In this document: positions 8,185 to 16,817 of the stretch, one piece after another
Position numbering within the stretch: position 1 is the stretch's first letter
Layout of the letters: each line of letters opens with the position of its first letter
DNA from: Thermomonas hydrothermalis
GTDB lineage: Bacteria > Pseudomonadota > Gammaproteobacteria > Xanthomonadales > Xanthomonadaceae
Direction of reading: 5' to 3'
Assembly: GCF_900129205.1 (NCBI RefSeq)
Contig: NZ_FQUK01000028.1
Location: forward strand, 1 to 34,982
Length of the DNA: 34,982 nucleotides
Translations under genes and position numbers: made by a program
Notes under the pieces: model-generated
What the model saw: the letters and a program-made list of their open reading frames with translations, nothing else
Databases searched by the model: none
Told to the model about the DNA's origin: nothing

Positions 8185-8619
8185 GTGACCCTTGCCGAAC
8201 TGACCGCGTTCGCCAGCCGCAACCCTGTGCTCTCGCTGACGTTTGTCGGCCTGACTGTGGCCATCATCGTCAACGAGGTGGTCCGGCTCACCAGCGGCAT
8301 TCGCCAGATCGGGCCAGCCGAGCTCACCGCCCTGGTCAACCGGGACAATGCGCTGGTCATTGATTTGCGCGCGCCCGCGGATTTTGCCAAGGGCCACATC
8401 GCCGGTGCGCGCAATGTGCAGATGGCCCAGTTTGATCCGGAAAACAAGGCGCTGGCGCCCGCCAAAGCCCTGCCAATCGTGCTGGTGTGTTACGTCGGCC
8501 AGACCGCCGGGCTTGCTGCCCGCCGGCTGCGCAAGGCCGGGTTCACCAATGTGTCGGTGCTGGAAGGCGGTATCCGCGCCTGGCAGGCGGCCGACCTGCC
8601 GCTGGTCAAGGGGCGTTGA
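8185..8619 (+). CDS. yibN: Membrane-anchored rhodanese-like protein YibN
   Basis: A 144-residue protein with one N-terminal membrane helix (about residues 13-32, VLSLTFVGLTVAIIVNEVV) and a cytoplasmic rhodanese domain. Domain marks are ALVIDLRAPADFAKGHIAGARN, the active-site loop LVCYVGQTAG with the candidate catalytic Cys, and VLEGGIRAWQAADLPL. Rhodanese domains carry sulfane sulfur as a persulfide on this Cys. The gene starts with GTG. It precedes secB, as in E. coli, where grxC lies between them; grxC is absent here. The neighbourhood supports the yibN assignment. Confidence 0.9.
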   Translation: MTLAELTAFASRNPVLSLTFVGLTVAIIVNEVVRLTSGIRQIGPAELTALVNRDNALVIDLRAPADFAKGHIAGARNVQMAQFDPENKALAPAKALPIVLVCYVGQTAGLAARRLRKAGFTNVSVLEGGIRAWQAADLPLVKGR

Positions 8620-8658
8620 GCGGCCCGACCGGTTCGGCTGGGGCGAAACCGCATTCGG

Positions 8659-8667
8659 TGCGATAAT
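8659..8667 (+). promoter_or_regulatory. Extended -10 element of secB
   Basis: TGCGATAAT, with an expected start near 8674 and a leader of about 44 bases to the secB ATG. It is identical to the motif at 3396-3404. Confidence 0.45.
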
Positions 8668-8717
8668 CGCCTCTTCCCTTTGGTTGCCGCACCGATCTGG
8701 TGCTTCTGGAGTCGTCC

Positions 8718-9245
8718 ATGTCCGATGAAACCCTGAACGGCGCTGCGCCGTCCACCGACGCCCCGCAGGGCCCGCTGTTCACCGTCGAAAAGCTGTACGT
8801 GAAGGATCTGTCCTTCGAGGCCCCGAACGCCCCGCAGGTGTTCAACGAGCAGGGTCAGCCGGACCTGCAGATGAAGCTCAACCAGAAGGTCGAGCGGCTG
8901 GCCGAAAACGCCTACGAAGTCAGTCTGGGCATCACCCTGACCTGCACCCTCAACGGCAAGACCGCCTATCTGGCGGAGGTGGAGCAGTGCGGCGTGTTCG
9001 GTCTGGCCGGGATGGAAGCCCCGATGCTGGACGCGATGCTCGGCATCCAGTGCCCGACCATCCTCTACCCGTACGCTTCGGCGGCGATCACCCAGCTGAT
9101 CACCTCTGGTGGTTTCCCGCCGTTCCCGATGCAGCCGATCAACTTCGAAGCGCTCTACGCTGAAGCCCTGCGGCAGCGCGCCGCCCAGATCGGGCAGCAG
9201 GACGGGGCGCTGGCGGCAGACACCGATACCGCTGGCAACGCCTGA
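8718..9245 (+). CDS. secB: Protein-export chaperone SecB
   Basis: A 175-residue cytosolic chaperone that keeps Sec precursors unfolded and delivers them to SecA; the family forms tetramers. Typical blocks are [68 protein letters not shown] and [19 protein letters not shown]. The ATG at 8718 is preceded by CTGGAG; an upstream in-frame ATG at 8700 lies before this ribosome site and is not favoured. It is followed after 10 bases by gpsA, the conserved arrangement. Together with yibN it forms a short syntenic block. Confidence 0.97.
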   Translation: MSDETLNGAAPSTDAPQGPLFTVEKLYVKDLSFEAPNAPQVFNEQGQPDLQMKLNQKVERLAENAYEVSLGITLTCTLNGKTAYLAEVEQCGVFGLAGMEAPMLDAMLGIQCPTILYPYASAAITQLITSGGFPPFPMQPINFEALYAEALRQRAAQIGQQDGALAADTDTAGNA

Positions 9246-9255
9246 CCGGAACCGC

Positions 9256-10284
9256 ATGGCGGCATCGGAAAAACCCAAGGTTGCCGTCCTCGGCGCCGGA
9301 TCCTGGGGCACCGCGCTGGCCGCCCTGATCGCCCGCCACGGCCACGACACCGTGCTGTGGGGGCGTGATCCGGCGGTGGTCACGGCGATCGCCGACAGTC
9401 ATCAGAATCCACGCTACCTGCCGGGGATCGCCCTGCCGGAACCCCTGCGTGCCACCACTGCTCTGCCGGCTGCGCTGGACGCTGCCGACCTGGTGCTGGT
9501 GGTGGTGCCCTCGCACGCGTTCGCCGGCATTCTGGAGGCGTTGGCGCCGTTGCGGCCGGCGCATGCCGGTGTGGCCTGGGCGACCAAAGGCTTCGAGCCC
9601 GGCAGCGGGCGTTTCCTGCACGAAGTGGCCAGCGAACGGCTGGGCCCCGGCGTGCCGCTGGCGGTGGTCACCGGGCCCTCGTTTGCCCGCGAGGTGGCCC
9701 AGGGGCTGCCGACCGCACTGACCGTGCATTCCGACGATGCCGGGTTCTGTCAGCAGGTCGCCGACGTGCTGCACGGCCCCGCGTTCCGCGCCTATACCGG
9801 CAACGACATGCGTGGCGCCGAGCTGGGCGGGGCGATGAAAAACGTCCTGGCGGTGGCCACCGGCGTGGCCGACGGCATGGGGCTGGGGCTCAACGCCCGC
9901 GCCGGCCTGATCACCCGCGGCCTCAACGAAATGCTGCGCCTCAACATCGCCCTCGGCGGCCGTCCGGAAACCCTGATGGGCCTGGCCGGGCTCGGTGACC
10001 TGGTGCTGACCTGCACCGGCGATCTCTCGCGCAACCGGCGGCTGGGGTTGGCGTTGGGCCGTGGGGCTTCGATCGAACAGGCGGTACGTGAAATCGGCCA
10101 GGTGGTGGAATCACTGCAGACCGCCGATGAGGTGATGCGCCTGGCCGGGGTGCATGGGATCGAGCTGCCGATCGCCGAAGGCGTGCGCGACGTGCTGCAT
10201 GGCACGGTGACGCCGGCCGAAGGGCTGGCGCGGCTGATGGCACGCGAGCGCAAGGCCGAATACCCACAATCGCTGTTCTGTTGA
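9256..10284 (+). CDS. gpsA: Glycerol-3-phosphate dehydrogenase [NAD(P)+] GpsA
   Basis: A 342-residue enzyme that reduces dihydroxyacetone phosphate to sn-glycerol-3-phosphate for phospholipid synthesis. The Rossmann motif is [14 protein letters not shown]. Further blocks are [57 protein letters not shown], the catalytic-Lys region [34 protein letters not shown] and [19 protein letters not shown]. The length is normal. The frame is open upstream to 9109 inside secB, but the true start is the ATG at 9256, 10 bases past the secB stop, and the two are probably co-transcribed. A strong hairpin follows at 10347. Confidence 0.98.
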   Translation: MAASEKPKVAVLGAGSWGTALAALIARHGHDTVLWGRDPAVVTAIADSHQNPRYLPGIALPEPLRATTALPAALDAADLVLVVVPSHAFAGILEALAPLRPAHAGVAWATKGFEPGSGRFLHEVASERLGPGVPLAVVTGPSFAREVAQGLPTALTVHSDDAGFCQQVADVLHGPAFRAYTGNDMRGAELGGAMKNVLAVATGVADGMGLGLNARAGLITRGLNEMLRLNIALGGRPETLMGLAGLGDLVLTCTGDLSRNRRLGLALGRGASIEQAVREIGQVVESLQTADEVMRLAGVHGIELPIAEGVRDVLHGTVTPAEGLARLMARERKAEYPQSLFC

Positions 10285-10346
10285 GCTTGCAGTGGTGCCG
10301 GCGGTGCATCGCCGGCCGGTGTGGTCTTGTTTCAGCGGCACACATG

Positions 10347-10374
10347 AAAACGCCCGGCAGGTGCCGGGCGTTTT
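10347..10374. terminator. Bidirectional intrinsic terminator between gpsA and ax21
   Basis: AAAACGCCCGGC and GCCGGGCGTTTT pair perfectly over 12 bases around a 4-base loop (AGGT). It has a T-run in both directions and sits between two convergent genes. Confidence 0.92.
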
Positions 10375-10395
10375 GCAACGGTAGGCGAGTTGCGC

Positions 10396-10956
10396 TTACC
10401 AGGTGAAGCGCGGGCCGATGAAGTACTGCCGCTCGCCGCCCTGGATCAGGCGCACGTCGGCATTGAGGCCCCAGTTCTGGTTGAACATCACGTTGGCGCC
10501 CAGACGGCCAAAGGCTTCGCCGCTGGTCTTGTTGGTGTCCATGTAGCCGACCTTGGCATAGCCTTCGACGTTCGGCATCAGCAGGCTGCGCACGCCGGTC
10601 TCGACGCTGTAGCCTTCGGCCTTCGGGCCACCGTGCTTGACCTTGGTCACGTCATAGGCGATGTCGGCCACGAAGTCGGTGTTCTTGCCGATGGCGGTGT
10701 TGTAGCCGCCGCCGATGCGCGACTGCTCGAAGCCGGCGCTGGAGTGCTTGACGTCCTGATTGTTGTACTCGGCAATCAGGTGGAAGTTCGGATGCACCGC
10801 GACCGAGCCGTTCAGGCCCCAGCCGTCAGCGTCCGGACCCTTGACGTCGGAGTAGACGTAGCCACCCTGCACGTAGTTGTAGGTGATGCCGTCGGCAGCC
10901 TGCGCGGCCAGGGGCAGAGCAGCGGCCAGAGCCAGGGCGATGACTTGACGCTTCAT
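10396..10956 (-). CDS. ax21: Ax21-family outer-membrane beta-barrel protein
   Basis: A 186-residue protein with a signal peptide (MKRQVIALALAAALPLAAQA) and a small beta-barrel of alternating aromatic strands ending in a C-terminal Trp (QYFIGPRFTW). It matches the Ax21 family of xanthomonads: DGITYNYVQGGYVYSDVKG, GSVAVHPNFHLIAEYN, SRIGGGYNTAIG and NQNWGLNADVRLIQGG. It is probably an abundant outer-membrane or vesicle protein of uncertain role; earlier claims that Ax21 is an XA21 immune ligand were retracted. A GGAGG ribosome site lies 8 bases before the ATG. It is convergent with gpsA, and its leader contains a GC-rich hairpin (10995-11016). Confidence 0.88.
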   Translation of the reverse strand: MKRQVIALALAAALPLAAQAADGITYNYVQGGYVYSDVKGPDADGWGLNGSVAVHPNFHLIAEYNNQDVKHSSAGFEQSRIGGGYNTAIGKNTDFVADIAYDVTKVKHGGPKAEGYSVETGVRSLLMPNVEGYAKVGYMDTNKTSGEAFGRLGANVMFNQNWGLNADVRLIQGGERQYFIGPRFTW

Positions 10957-10994
10957 GGGGGAGACCTCCGTGTTGTGTGTTGATTGTTTTGTCG

Positions 10995-11016
10995 GCCCGG
11001 CACGACTGCGCCGGGC
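10995..11016 (-). other. GC-rich hairpin in the region upstream of ax21
   Basis: GCCCGGC and GCCGGGC form a perfect 7-bp stem with an 8-base loop, about 40 bases before the ax21 ATG. It could be a leader stem-loop of ax21 or a terminator remnant for trmL; the sequence does not decide. The rest of 10957-11143 shows no clear promoter. Confidence 0.4.
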
Positions 11017-11143
11017 GTGGAGGATTGTTCGTCAGTCGGCGCAACCTCGACTGAATCCAGAACTGCGCGGTACAGGAACCGTTCGGTTAAGCAGGTGTAG
11101 AAACCCGCGCTTTTATGCGCCGCAGGCCACGCCGCGGTGTGCG

Positions 11144-11623
11144 TCAGTCGCCGCCGGCAAAGCCCGCCTGCCGCCAGGCCTCGAACACCATCACCGCCAC
11201 CGCGTTGGACAGGTTGAGGCTGCGGTTGTGCGGGCGCATCGGCAGGCGCAGGCGCTGTGGTTCTGGGATGCGTTCCAGAATCGCCTGGGGCAGGCCGGCG
11301 GTTTCGCTGCCGAACAGGAACGCATCGCCGGCCTGGAAGGCGGGGGTGTCGTAACGCACACGCCCGCGGGTGGACAACGCGAACACCCGCGGCGGCCTGC
11401 CCTGCATGCGGGCGATGGCCGCAAGTGCGGCGTCGAGATCGTCGTGCACTTGAAGCGAGGCGTATTCGTGGTAGTCCAGCCCGGCGCGGCGCAGCTGGCG
11501 GTCTTCCAGTGCGAATCCAAGCGGCCGCACCAGGTGCAGCTGTGCGCCGGTGTTGGCGCACAGGCGGATGACGTTGCCGGTGTTGGGCGGGATTTCCGGG
11601 CGATGCAGGATGACGTGCAGCAT
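11144..11623 (-). CDS. trmL: tRNA (cytidine(34)-2'-O)-methyltransferase TrmL
   Basis: A 159-residue SPOUT-class methyltransferase that 2'-O-methylates the wobble base of tRNA-Leu isoacceptors. Diagnostic blocks are the N-terminal PEIPPNTGNVIRLCANTGA, VRPLGFALEDRQLRRAGLDY, FLFGSETAGLP, and the knot region RLPMRPHNRSLNLSNAVAV with its conserved Asn and Ser. The length is typical. In E. coli trmL lies after secB-gpsA-cysE; here it lies after gpsA with ax21 between, on the opposite strand. Its TACAAT hexamer ends 6 bases before the ATG, so the mRNA is probably leaderless. Confidence 0.96.
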   Translation of the reverse strand: MLHVILHRPEIPPNTGNVIRLCANTGAQLHLVRPLGFALEDRQLRRAGLDYHEYASLQVHDDLDAALAAIARMQGRPPRVFALSTRGRVRYDTPAFQAGDAFLFGSETAGLPQAILERIPEPQRLRLPMRPHNRSLNLSNAVAVMVFEAWRQAGFAGGD

Positions 11624-11629
11624 CGCCGA

Positions 11630-11635
11630 ATTGTA
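11630..11635 (-). promoter_or_regulatory. -10 element of trmL, leaderless layout
   Basis: TACAAT on the minus strand, exactly 6 bases before the trmL ATG. Transcription at the usual distance would begin at the ATG itself. Confidence 0.55.
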
Positions 11636-11650
11636 GGGCGCTGGCGTGGA

Positions 11651-12352
11651 TTACCAGGGCAACGGTTGGCCCTGCCAGTCGAGGAACTGGCCGGAGTGGG
11701 CGGGCGTGGCGGCGGCGATCACCGACAGCAGGCCGGCCGCCGACGCCTGCGGCGTCAGCGGAGCCTGGGGCCCGCCCATGTCGGTCTGCACCCAGCCTGG
11801 ATGCAGCAGCAACACGATGATGCTGCGCGCTGCCAATGCCTGCGCCAGCTGGACGCCCAGCATGTTGAGTGCGGCCTTGCTGGCGCAGTAGCTGGGTGTG
11901 CCGAAGCGGGTGACGCGGGCGATCGAACCAAGCTGCGAACTGAGGTTGGCGATCGTTGCGCCATCGCGCAGCAGTGGCGCCAGCGCCTGTGCCAGCAGGA
12001 ACGGGCCGATTGCATTGGTGCGCAGGCTGGTTTCCAGGGCGTCTTGGCTCATCTGCCCAAACCGTTCACCGGAGGGCAGCACGCCGGCGTTGTTGATCAG
12101 CAGATCGAGGCGGCCATCGCCCAGCAGCGGCGGCAGTGCCGCAAGGAAGGCGTCGCGCGACTCAGGCCGCGCCACATCCAGCGGCAGCCGTTCCAGTTGC
12201 CCGGGGTGTGCGGCGGCCAGGCGGGCGAGTTCAGTGGCCAGGGCGGGTTGCCGGCAGGTGGCGATCACCCGATCACCGCGTGCCAGCAGCTGGCGGGTCA
12301 GTTCCAGGCCCAGGCCACGATTGGCACCGGTGATCACGACGGTTCGGGACAT
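11651..12352 (-). CDS. Short-chain dehydrogenase/reductase
   Basis: A 233-residue classical SDR oxidoreductase with the cofactor motif TGANRGLG near the N-terminus, LLINNAG, a catalytic Ser in IANLSSQLGS and the YxxxK active site YCASKAAL, then LLLHPGWVQTDMGG. The motif set resembles the C-factor/CsgA-like SDR subgroup, whose substrates are mostly unknown. The ATG at 12352 starts MSRTVVITG and is preceded by CTGGAG. A longer frame starts at 12394 but would place the -10 hexamer (12380-12385) inside the coding region. It is divergent from the M16 peptidase gene and lies 27 bases upstream of trmL. Confidence 0.9.
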   Translation of the reverse strand: MSRTVVITGANRGLGLELTRQLLARGDRVIATCRQPALATELARLAAAHPGQLERLPLDVARPESRDAFLAALPPLLGDGRLDLLINNAGVLPSGERFGQMSQDALETSLRTNAIGPFLLAQALAPLLRDGATIANLSSQLGSIARVTRFGTPSYCASKAALNMLGVQLAQALAARSIIVLLLHPGWVQTDMGGPQAPLTPQASAAGLLSVIAAATPAHSGQFLDWQGQPLPW

Positions 12353-12379
12353 GGCCCAGCTCCAGATGGCTTTTGGCCT

Positions 12380-12385
12380 ATTGTA
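12380..12385 (-). promoter_or_regulatory. Putative -10 element of the SDR gene
   Basis: TACAAT on the minus strand, 27 bases before the ATG at 12352. It predicts a leader of about 20 bases that contains the CTGGAG ribosome site. Confidence 0.45.
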
Positions 12386-12447
12386 GGCGGCCATTGCCTA
12401 GGGCTAAGTTGCCAGGCTGGTTTGTTTCAATGCGCAAGGAGCCGCCG

Positions 12448-15273
12448 ATGTCCCTGTTCCGTTCCACCCTGCTGGCGTTGACCCTGACAGGCGCGCTGGT
12501 CGCCGGTGCTGGCCGTGCTGCCGCGCCTGACAACGTGCCCAAGGTCGATATTCCGTACCAGCAGTTCACCCTGCCCAATGGCTTGCGGGTGGTGGTGCAC
12601 ACCGACCGCAAGGCGCCGATCGTGGCGGTCAACATCTGGTACCACGTCGGCAGCAAGGACGAACCGGCCGGGCGCACCGGGTTTGCGCATCTGTTCGAGC
12701 ACCTGATGTTCAACGGCAGCGAGAACGCGCCGGGCGAGTTTTTCACCCCGTTCAAGGCGGTGGGTGCCACCAACCAGAACGGCACCACCAACTCCGACCG
12801 CACCAACTATTTCGAGAACGTGCCGACCACTGCGCTGGACATGGCGCTGTGGATGGAATCCGACCGCATGGGGCATCTACTGGGCGCCATCGACCAGAAG
12901 ACCCTGGACGAGCAGCGCGGCGTAGTGCAGAACGAAAAGCGACAGGGTGAGAACCAGCCCTATGGTCAGGTTTGGGATGTGCTGGGCAAGGCCATGTATC
13001 CAGAAGGCCACCCGTATCGGCACAGCACCATCGGTTCGATGAACGACCTCAACGCCGCCTCGCTTGAGGACGTCAAGACCTGGTTCCGCACCTGGTACGG
13101 CCCCAACAATGCCGTGCTGGTGCTGGCCGGCGACATCGACGTGGAAACCGCAAAGGAAAAGGTCGCCAAATACTTCGGTGACATTCCGGCCGGCCCGACC
13201 ATGCCGCAGCCCAAGGTGGACGTGGCGGCGCATACCGTCGATACCCGCTCCGAGCTGACCGATACCGTCCCGCAGACGCGCATTTATCGCGTCTGGAACG
13301 TGGCTGAATACGGCCAGCCCGATCTGGACCGGCTGGAGTTGTTGGCGCGCATTCTGGGCGGCGGCAAGTCCTCGCGGCTGGACCGTCGTCTGGTGCACCA
13401 GGACAAACTGGTGGACAGCGTCAGCGCCGGCGTCTATGGCGCGCAGTTGAGCAGTACTTTCCTGATCACCGCCAACGTCAAACAGGGCGTGGACGTGGCA
13501 CAGGTGGAAGCGGCCATCGACGAGGAGCTCAAGGCCCTGTTGAAGGACGGCCCGCGCCCGGATGAGCTGGCGCGTGCCCGCACCGCCCTGCTGGCCGGTT
13601 GGGTGCGCGGGGTGGAGCGGATCGGCGGGTTTGGCGGCAAGGCCGACGTGCTGGCCGAGTGCACCGTGTACACCGGTAACCCCGGCTGTTTCCGTGACAG
13701 CCTCAAGACCCTGGCCGAGGCCACGCCGGCGGCGCTGCGTGCCACCGGCAACGCCTGGCTGGGCGCCGGCAAGGGCAGCCATACCCTGGTGGTCAAGCCT
13801 GGCAAGCGGGTGCCACTGGTCGAGGATCCCAGCGTGACCCCGGCGCCCTTCAAGACGCCAGCGCCCGATCCGCGCTTCAAGACCCTTCCGACCACGGTGA
13901 ACCGCAAGGCCGGCCCACCCATGCCTTCGCAGTTCCCCGATCTGAAGTTCCCGCAGGTGCAGCATGCCACCCTTCGCAATGGCACCCGGGTGGTGCTGGC
14001 CGAGCGGCATGACGTGCCGGTCGTGCAGCTGAGTTACGAGTTCCGTGGTGGTGCCGCTGCGGCAGCGCCAGGGCTGGCCAGCTTTGCCGCCAGTCTGCTG
14101 GACGAAGGCGCAGGCGACCTCGATGCGCTGGCGTTTGCCGATCGTGCCGAGGCGCTGGGGGCACAGCTGGCTACCAGCGCGGGCCAGGACAGCACCAGCG
14201 CCTATCTGTCGGCATTGAAGCAGAACCTTGCGCCTTCGCTGGCGCTGTATGCCGACATGCTGCGTCGGCCGCGGCTGGACCCGGCCGACATCGAGCGCGT
14301 GCGCGGGCAGTGGATCGCCGCCATCCGGCAGGAAAAGGCCAACCCCAATGGCCTGATCCGGCGCCTGCTGCCGGGGCTGGTGTATGGCCAGGGCCACCCC
14401 TACGCCAACCCGCTCAACGGCACGGAAGCATCCGTCGCCGCGTTCACCCGTGACGACCTGCTGCGCTGGCACGCCAGTGCGCTCGATCCGCGCAACGCCA
14501 CCTTGGTGGTGGTCGGTGACACCACGCTGAAAGACATCCTGCCGCTTTTGGAGCAGCACTTCGGCGACTGGAAGACGGAAGATGCCGGTCACGCCCTGCC
14601 GGCAATCCCGACGGTGGCGCCGCCCGCACGGACGCGGGTGTTCCTGGTCGACCAGCCGGGTGCCGTGCAGGCCACCCTGGTCGCGGCCCGGCTGCTGCCG
14701 CCCAGCACCGATCCGGCAACAGTCCAGTACGACATGGCCAACATGGTCATCGGTGGCGACTTCACCGCGCGCTTGAACATGAACCTGCGCGAGGACAAGC
14801 ACTGGTCGTATGGGGCGCGCAGCGGCGCCAGCGGGGCGGTTGGCCAGCGGCTGTGGACGGCAACGGCGCCGGTACAGATCGACAAGACGGGTGAGGCGAT
14901 GGCGGAAATGCAGCGCGAGATCGCCGACTACGCCAGCGGTACGCGTCCCGCCAGCGCCGAGGAAGTGGCGGGCATGGCCCGGCTGATGACGCTGACCCTG
15001 CCGGGTGCTTACGAAACCGCCGCGGCGGTGCTCAACACCATCGCCTCCAATGTGCTCTACGGCCGCCCGGACGACTACGTGTTCCGGCGCAAGGCGGAGA
15101 TCGAGGCAATGACGCCGGCGCAGGTGAACGCTGTGGCCAAGGCGCTGGATCCGAACGGCCTGACCTGGCTGGTGGTGGGTGATCTGTCCAAGACCGAGGC
15201 CCCGGTGCGTGCGCTGAACCTGGGCGAGGTCACCGTGATCGACGCCGACGGCAAGCCGGTGGTGAAGCAATAA
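12448..15273 (+). CDS. Exported M16-family zinc metallopeptidase (two-domain pitrilysin/insulinase type)
   Basis: A 941-residue peptidase with a signal peptide (residues 1-25), so it is probably periplasmic. The N-terminal half carries the inverted zinc motif HxxEH as His81-Leu-Phe-Glu84-His85 in GFAHLFEHLMFNGS, with the third ligand probably Glu163 in VVQNEKRQGE. The second half starts near HATLRNGTRVVLAERHD and keeps the fold, but it has no HxxEH (LASFAASLLDEG at the equivalent place), so it is a non-catalytic clamp, as usual in this family. The ATG at 12448 follows AAGGAG. The frame is open upstream to 12373 without support. The likely role is degradation of peptides or short unfolded proteins in the envelope. 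A strong terminator follows. Confidence 0.95.
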   Translation: MSLFRSTLLALTLTGALVAGAGRAAAPDNVPKVDIPYQQFTLPNGLRVVVHTDRKAPIVAVNIWYHVGSKDEPAGRTGFAHLFEHLMFNGSENAPGEFFTPFKAVGATNQNGTTNSDRTNYFENVPTTALDMALWMESDRMGHLLGAIDQKTLDEQRGVVQNEKRQGENQPYGQVWDVLGKAMYPEGHPYRHSTIGSMNDLNAASLEDVKTWFRTWYGPNNAVLVLAGDIDVETAKEKVAKYFGDIPAGPTMPQPKVDVAAHTVDTRSELTDTVPQTRIYRVWNVAEYGQPDLDRLELLARILGGGKSSRLDRRLVHQDKLVDSVSAGVYGAQLSSTFLITANVKQGVDVAQVEAAIDEELKALLKDGPRPDELARARTALLAGWVRGVERIGGFGGKADVLAECTVYTGNPGCFRDSLKTLAEATPAALRATGNAWLGAGKGSHTLVVKPGKRVPLVEDPSVTPAPFKTPAPDPRFKTLPTTVNRKAGPPMPSQFPDLKFPQVQHATLRNGTRVVLAERHDVPVVQLSYEFRGGAAAAAPGLASFAASLLDEGAGDLDALAFADRAEALGAQLATSAGQDSTSAYLSALKQNLAPSLALYADMLRRPRLDPADIERVRGQWIAAIRQEKANPNGLIRRLLPGLVYGQGHPYANPLNGTEASVAAFTRDDLLRWHASALDPRNATLVVVGDTTLKDILPLLEQHFGDWKTEDAGHALPAIPTVAPPARTRVFLVDQPGAVQATLVAARLLPPSTDPATVQYDMANMVIGGDFTARLNMNLREDKHWSYGARSGASGAVGQRLWTATAPVQIDKTGEAMAEMQREIADYASGTRPASAEEVAGMARLMTLTLPGAYETAAAVLNTIASNVLYGRPDDYVFRRKAEIEAMTPAQVNAVAKALDPNGLTWLVVGDLSKTEAPVRALNLGEVTVIDADGKPVVKQ

Positions 15274-15282
15274 GCCCCGACC

Positions 15283-15315
15283 GGTCGCCGCGTCCAGCGC
15301 GTGCGGCGACCTTTT
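15283..15315 (+). terminator. Intrinsic terminator of the M16 peptidase gene
   Basis: GGTCGCCGC and GCGGCGACC form a perfect 9-bp stem, followed immediately by TTTT at 15312-15315, 10 bases past the stop codon. Confidence 0.9.
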
Positions 15316-15373
15316 GCATGATGCAGACGCACCGGGCCACAATCCGGTGCGTCTTCGTTTGAAGGAGCCCCGC

Positions 15374-15691
15374 ATGATGCCCCTGTCGATCCGCGTTGCC
15401 GCCGTCCTGCTGGTGCTTGCGCTGTCGGCCTGCACCTTCGTCAAGATGGCTCCGGGCGCCCAGCAGGTGCAGGTGCTGGCTGCCGCCCCGCAAGGCTGCC
15501 AGCCACGCGGGGAGGTGGTGGTCTCGGTGACCCACAAGGTGGGCTTCTACGAGCGCGACCCGTTGCGGGTGCGAGACGAACTGGAAATCCTGGCCCGCAA
15601 CGAAGCGCCGGCACTGGGGGCCAACCGGATCAGCCCACTGGGGCCGCCGGAGGCGGGCGAGCAGCGCTGGGCGCTGTGGCATTGCCGCTGA
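15374..15691 (+). CDS. DUF4156-type small lipoprotein
   Basis: A 105-residue lipoprotein. The signal sequence ends in the lipobox LSAC, so the Cys is lipidated and the product is envelope-anchored. The mature part matches DUF4156 proteins: APGAQQVQVLAAAP, then GCQPRGEVVVSVTHKVG, RDELEILARNEAPALGANRI, and a conserved C-terminal WALWHCR. Two Cys residues (CQPRG and HCR) could form a disulfide. No molecular function is known for the family. ATG codons stand at 15374 and 15377, with GAAGGAG just upstream supporting the first. It is probably a single-gene unit, isolated by the upstream terminator. Confidence 0.88.
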   Translation: MMPLSIRVAAVLLVLALSACTFVKMAPGAQQVQVLAAAPQGCQPRGEVVVSVTHKVGFYERDPLRVRDELEILARNEAPALGANRISPLGPPEAGEQRWALWHCR

Positions 15692-15800
15692 ACCTGAACG
15701 TGGCGCGGGCCGCTGTCGCGACGTACGCCTGCGTAGGGTGGACAAAGCCGTTACCCTATGCGGTTCCGGCGCCAATCGGCGCCTGTTCCTGAGCCCTGCC

Positions 15801-16817
15801 ATGCTGTTTCAACACGTTGCCATTGCCGGTCTGGCCCATATCGATCCGCCGCGGCGATTGACCACCGAGGAAATCAACGCCCGTCTGCGGCCCACCCTGG
15901 ACCGTCTGGGGATTCGCGTGGATGTGCTGGGCGAGGTGGCCGGGGTGCAGGCCCGGCGGCTCTGGGAGGGTGACATGCAAGCCTCGGATGCGGCGACGCT
16001 GGCCGGCGTGAAGGCGCTGGCGGATGCCGGCATCGATCCCGACCGGATCGGGTTGCTGGTCAACACCTCGGTCAGCCGCGATTACCTGGAGCCGTCCACG
16101 GCCAGCATCGTGGCGGGCAATCTCGGCCTGCCGGATACCTGCCAGAACTTCGACGTCGCCAATGCCTGCCTGGCCTTCCTCAATGGCATGGACATCGCGG
16201 CGCGCATGATCGAACGCGGCGAAATCGAATACGCCCTGATCGTCGATGGCGAAACCGCCAATCTCGCCTACGAGAAGACCCTGGAGCGGATGACCCGCGC
16301 CGATGTCACCGAGGCGGACTTCAAGAACGAACTGGCCACCCTGACCCTGGGCTCGGGCGCCGCCGCGATGGTGCTGGCGCGTGCCGAGTTGGCGCCGGGC
16401 GCGCCGCGCTACAAGGGCGGCGTCACCCGCGCGGCCACCGAGTGGAACAAGCTCTGCCGCGGCAATATCGACGGCATGATCACCGACACCCGCATGCTGC
16501 TGGTGGAGGGCATCAAGCTGGCCACCAAGACCTTCGAGGTCGCCAAGCAGAAGCTGGGCTGGGCCGTCAACGAGCTCGACGAATACGTCATCCACCAGGT
16601 CAGCAAGGTGCACACCGCCGCCTTCACCAAGGCGATGGGGATCGACCCGCGCAAGGTCATGACCATTTTTGGCGAGCACGGCAACATCGGGCCGGCCTCG
16701 GTGCCGATCGTGCTGTCCAAGCTGCGCGAGATGGGCCGCCTGAAAAAAGGCAGCCGAGTGGGCCTGCTGGGCATCGGATCCGGTTTGAACTGCTCGATGG
16801 CGGAAGTGGAGTGGTGA
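15801..16817 (+). CDS. oleA: OleA, acyl-CoA condensing thiolase of olefin biosynthesis
   Basis: A 338-residue thiolase-fold enzyme that joins two long-chain acyl-CoAs by non-decarboxylative Claisen condensation into a 2-alkyl-3-ketoacid. The nucleophile is Cys123 in VANACLAFLNG. Glu97 in DYLEPST lies 26 residues before it, matching the Glu117/Cys143 pair of Xanthomonas OleA. His265 in YVIHQVS and Asn295 in GEHGNIGPAS also fit at the same offset of 20. This distinguishes it from FabH, which lacks the Glu. An upstream in-frame ATG at 15738 would add 21 atypical residues; the ATG at 15801 gives MLFQHVAIAG. The stop overlaps the start of the next gene. Confidence 0.97.
   Translation: MLFQHVAIAGLAHIDPPRRLTTEEINARLRPTLDRLGIRVDVLGEVAGVQARRLWEGDMQASDAATLAGVKALADAGIDPDRIGLLVNTSVSRDYLEPSTASIVAGNLGLPDTCQNFDVANACLAFLNGMDIAARMIERGEIEYALIVDGETANLAYEKTLERMTRADVTEADFKNELATLTLGSGAAAMVLARAELAPGAPRYKGGVTRAATEWNKLCRGNIDGMITDTRMLLVEGIKLATKTFEVAKQKLGWAVNELDEYVIHQVSKVHTAAFTKAMGIDPRKVMTIFGEHGNIGPASVPIVLSKLREMGRLKKGSRVGLLGIGSGLNCSMAEVEW

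Noticed and set aside
7095-8465. Extension of the hemD frame far upstream on the minus strand
   Set aside because: It would run antisense through the thioesterase, exported protein and rhodanese genes; homology begins at the ATG at 7094.
12877-15537. Long minus-strand open frame opposite the M16 peptidase gene
   Set aside because: Its composition is that of an antisense shadow in GC-rich DNA; the plus-strand protein has clear motifs and a good ribosome site.
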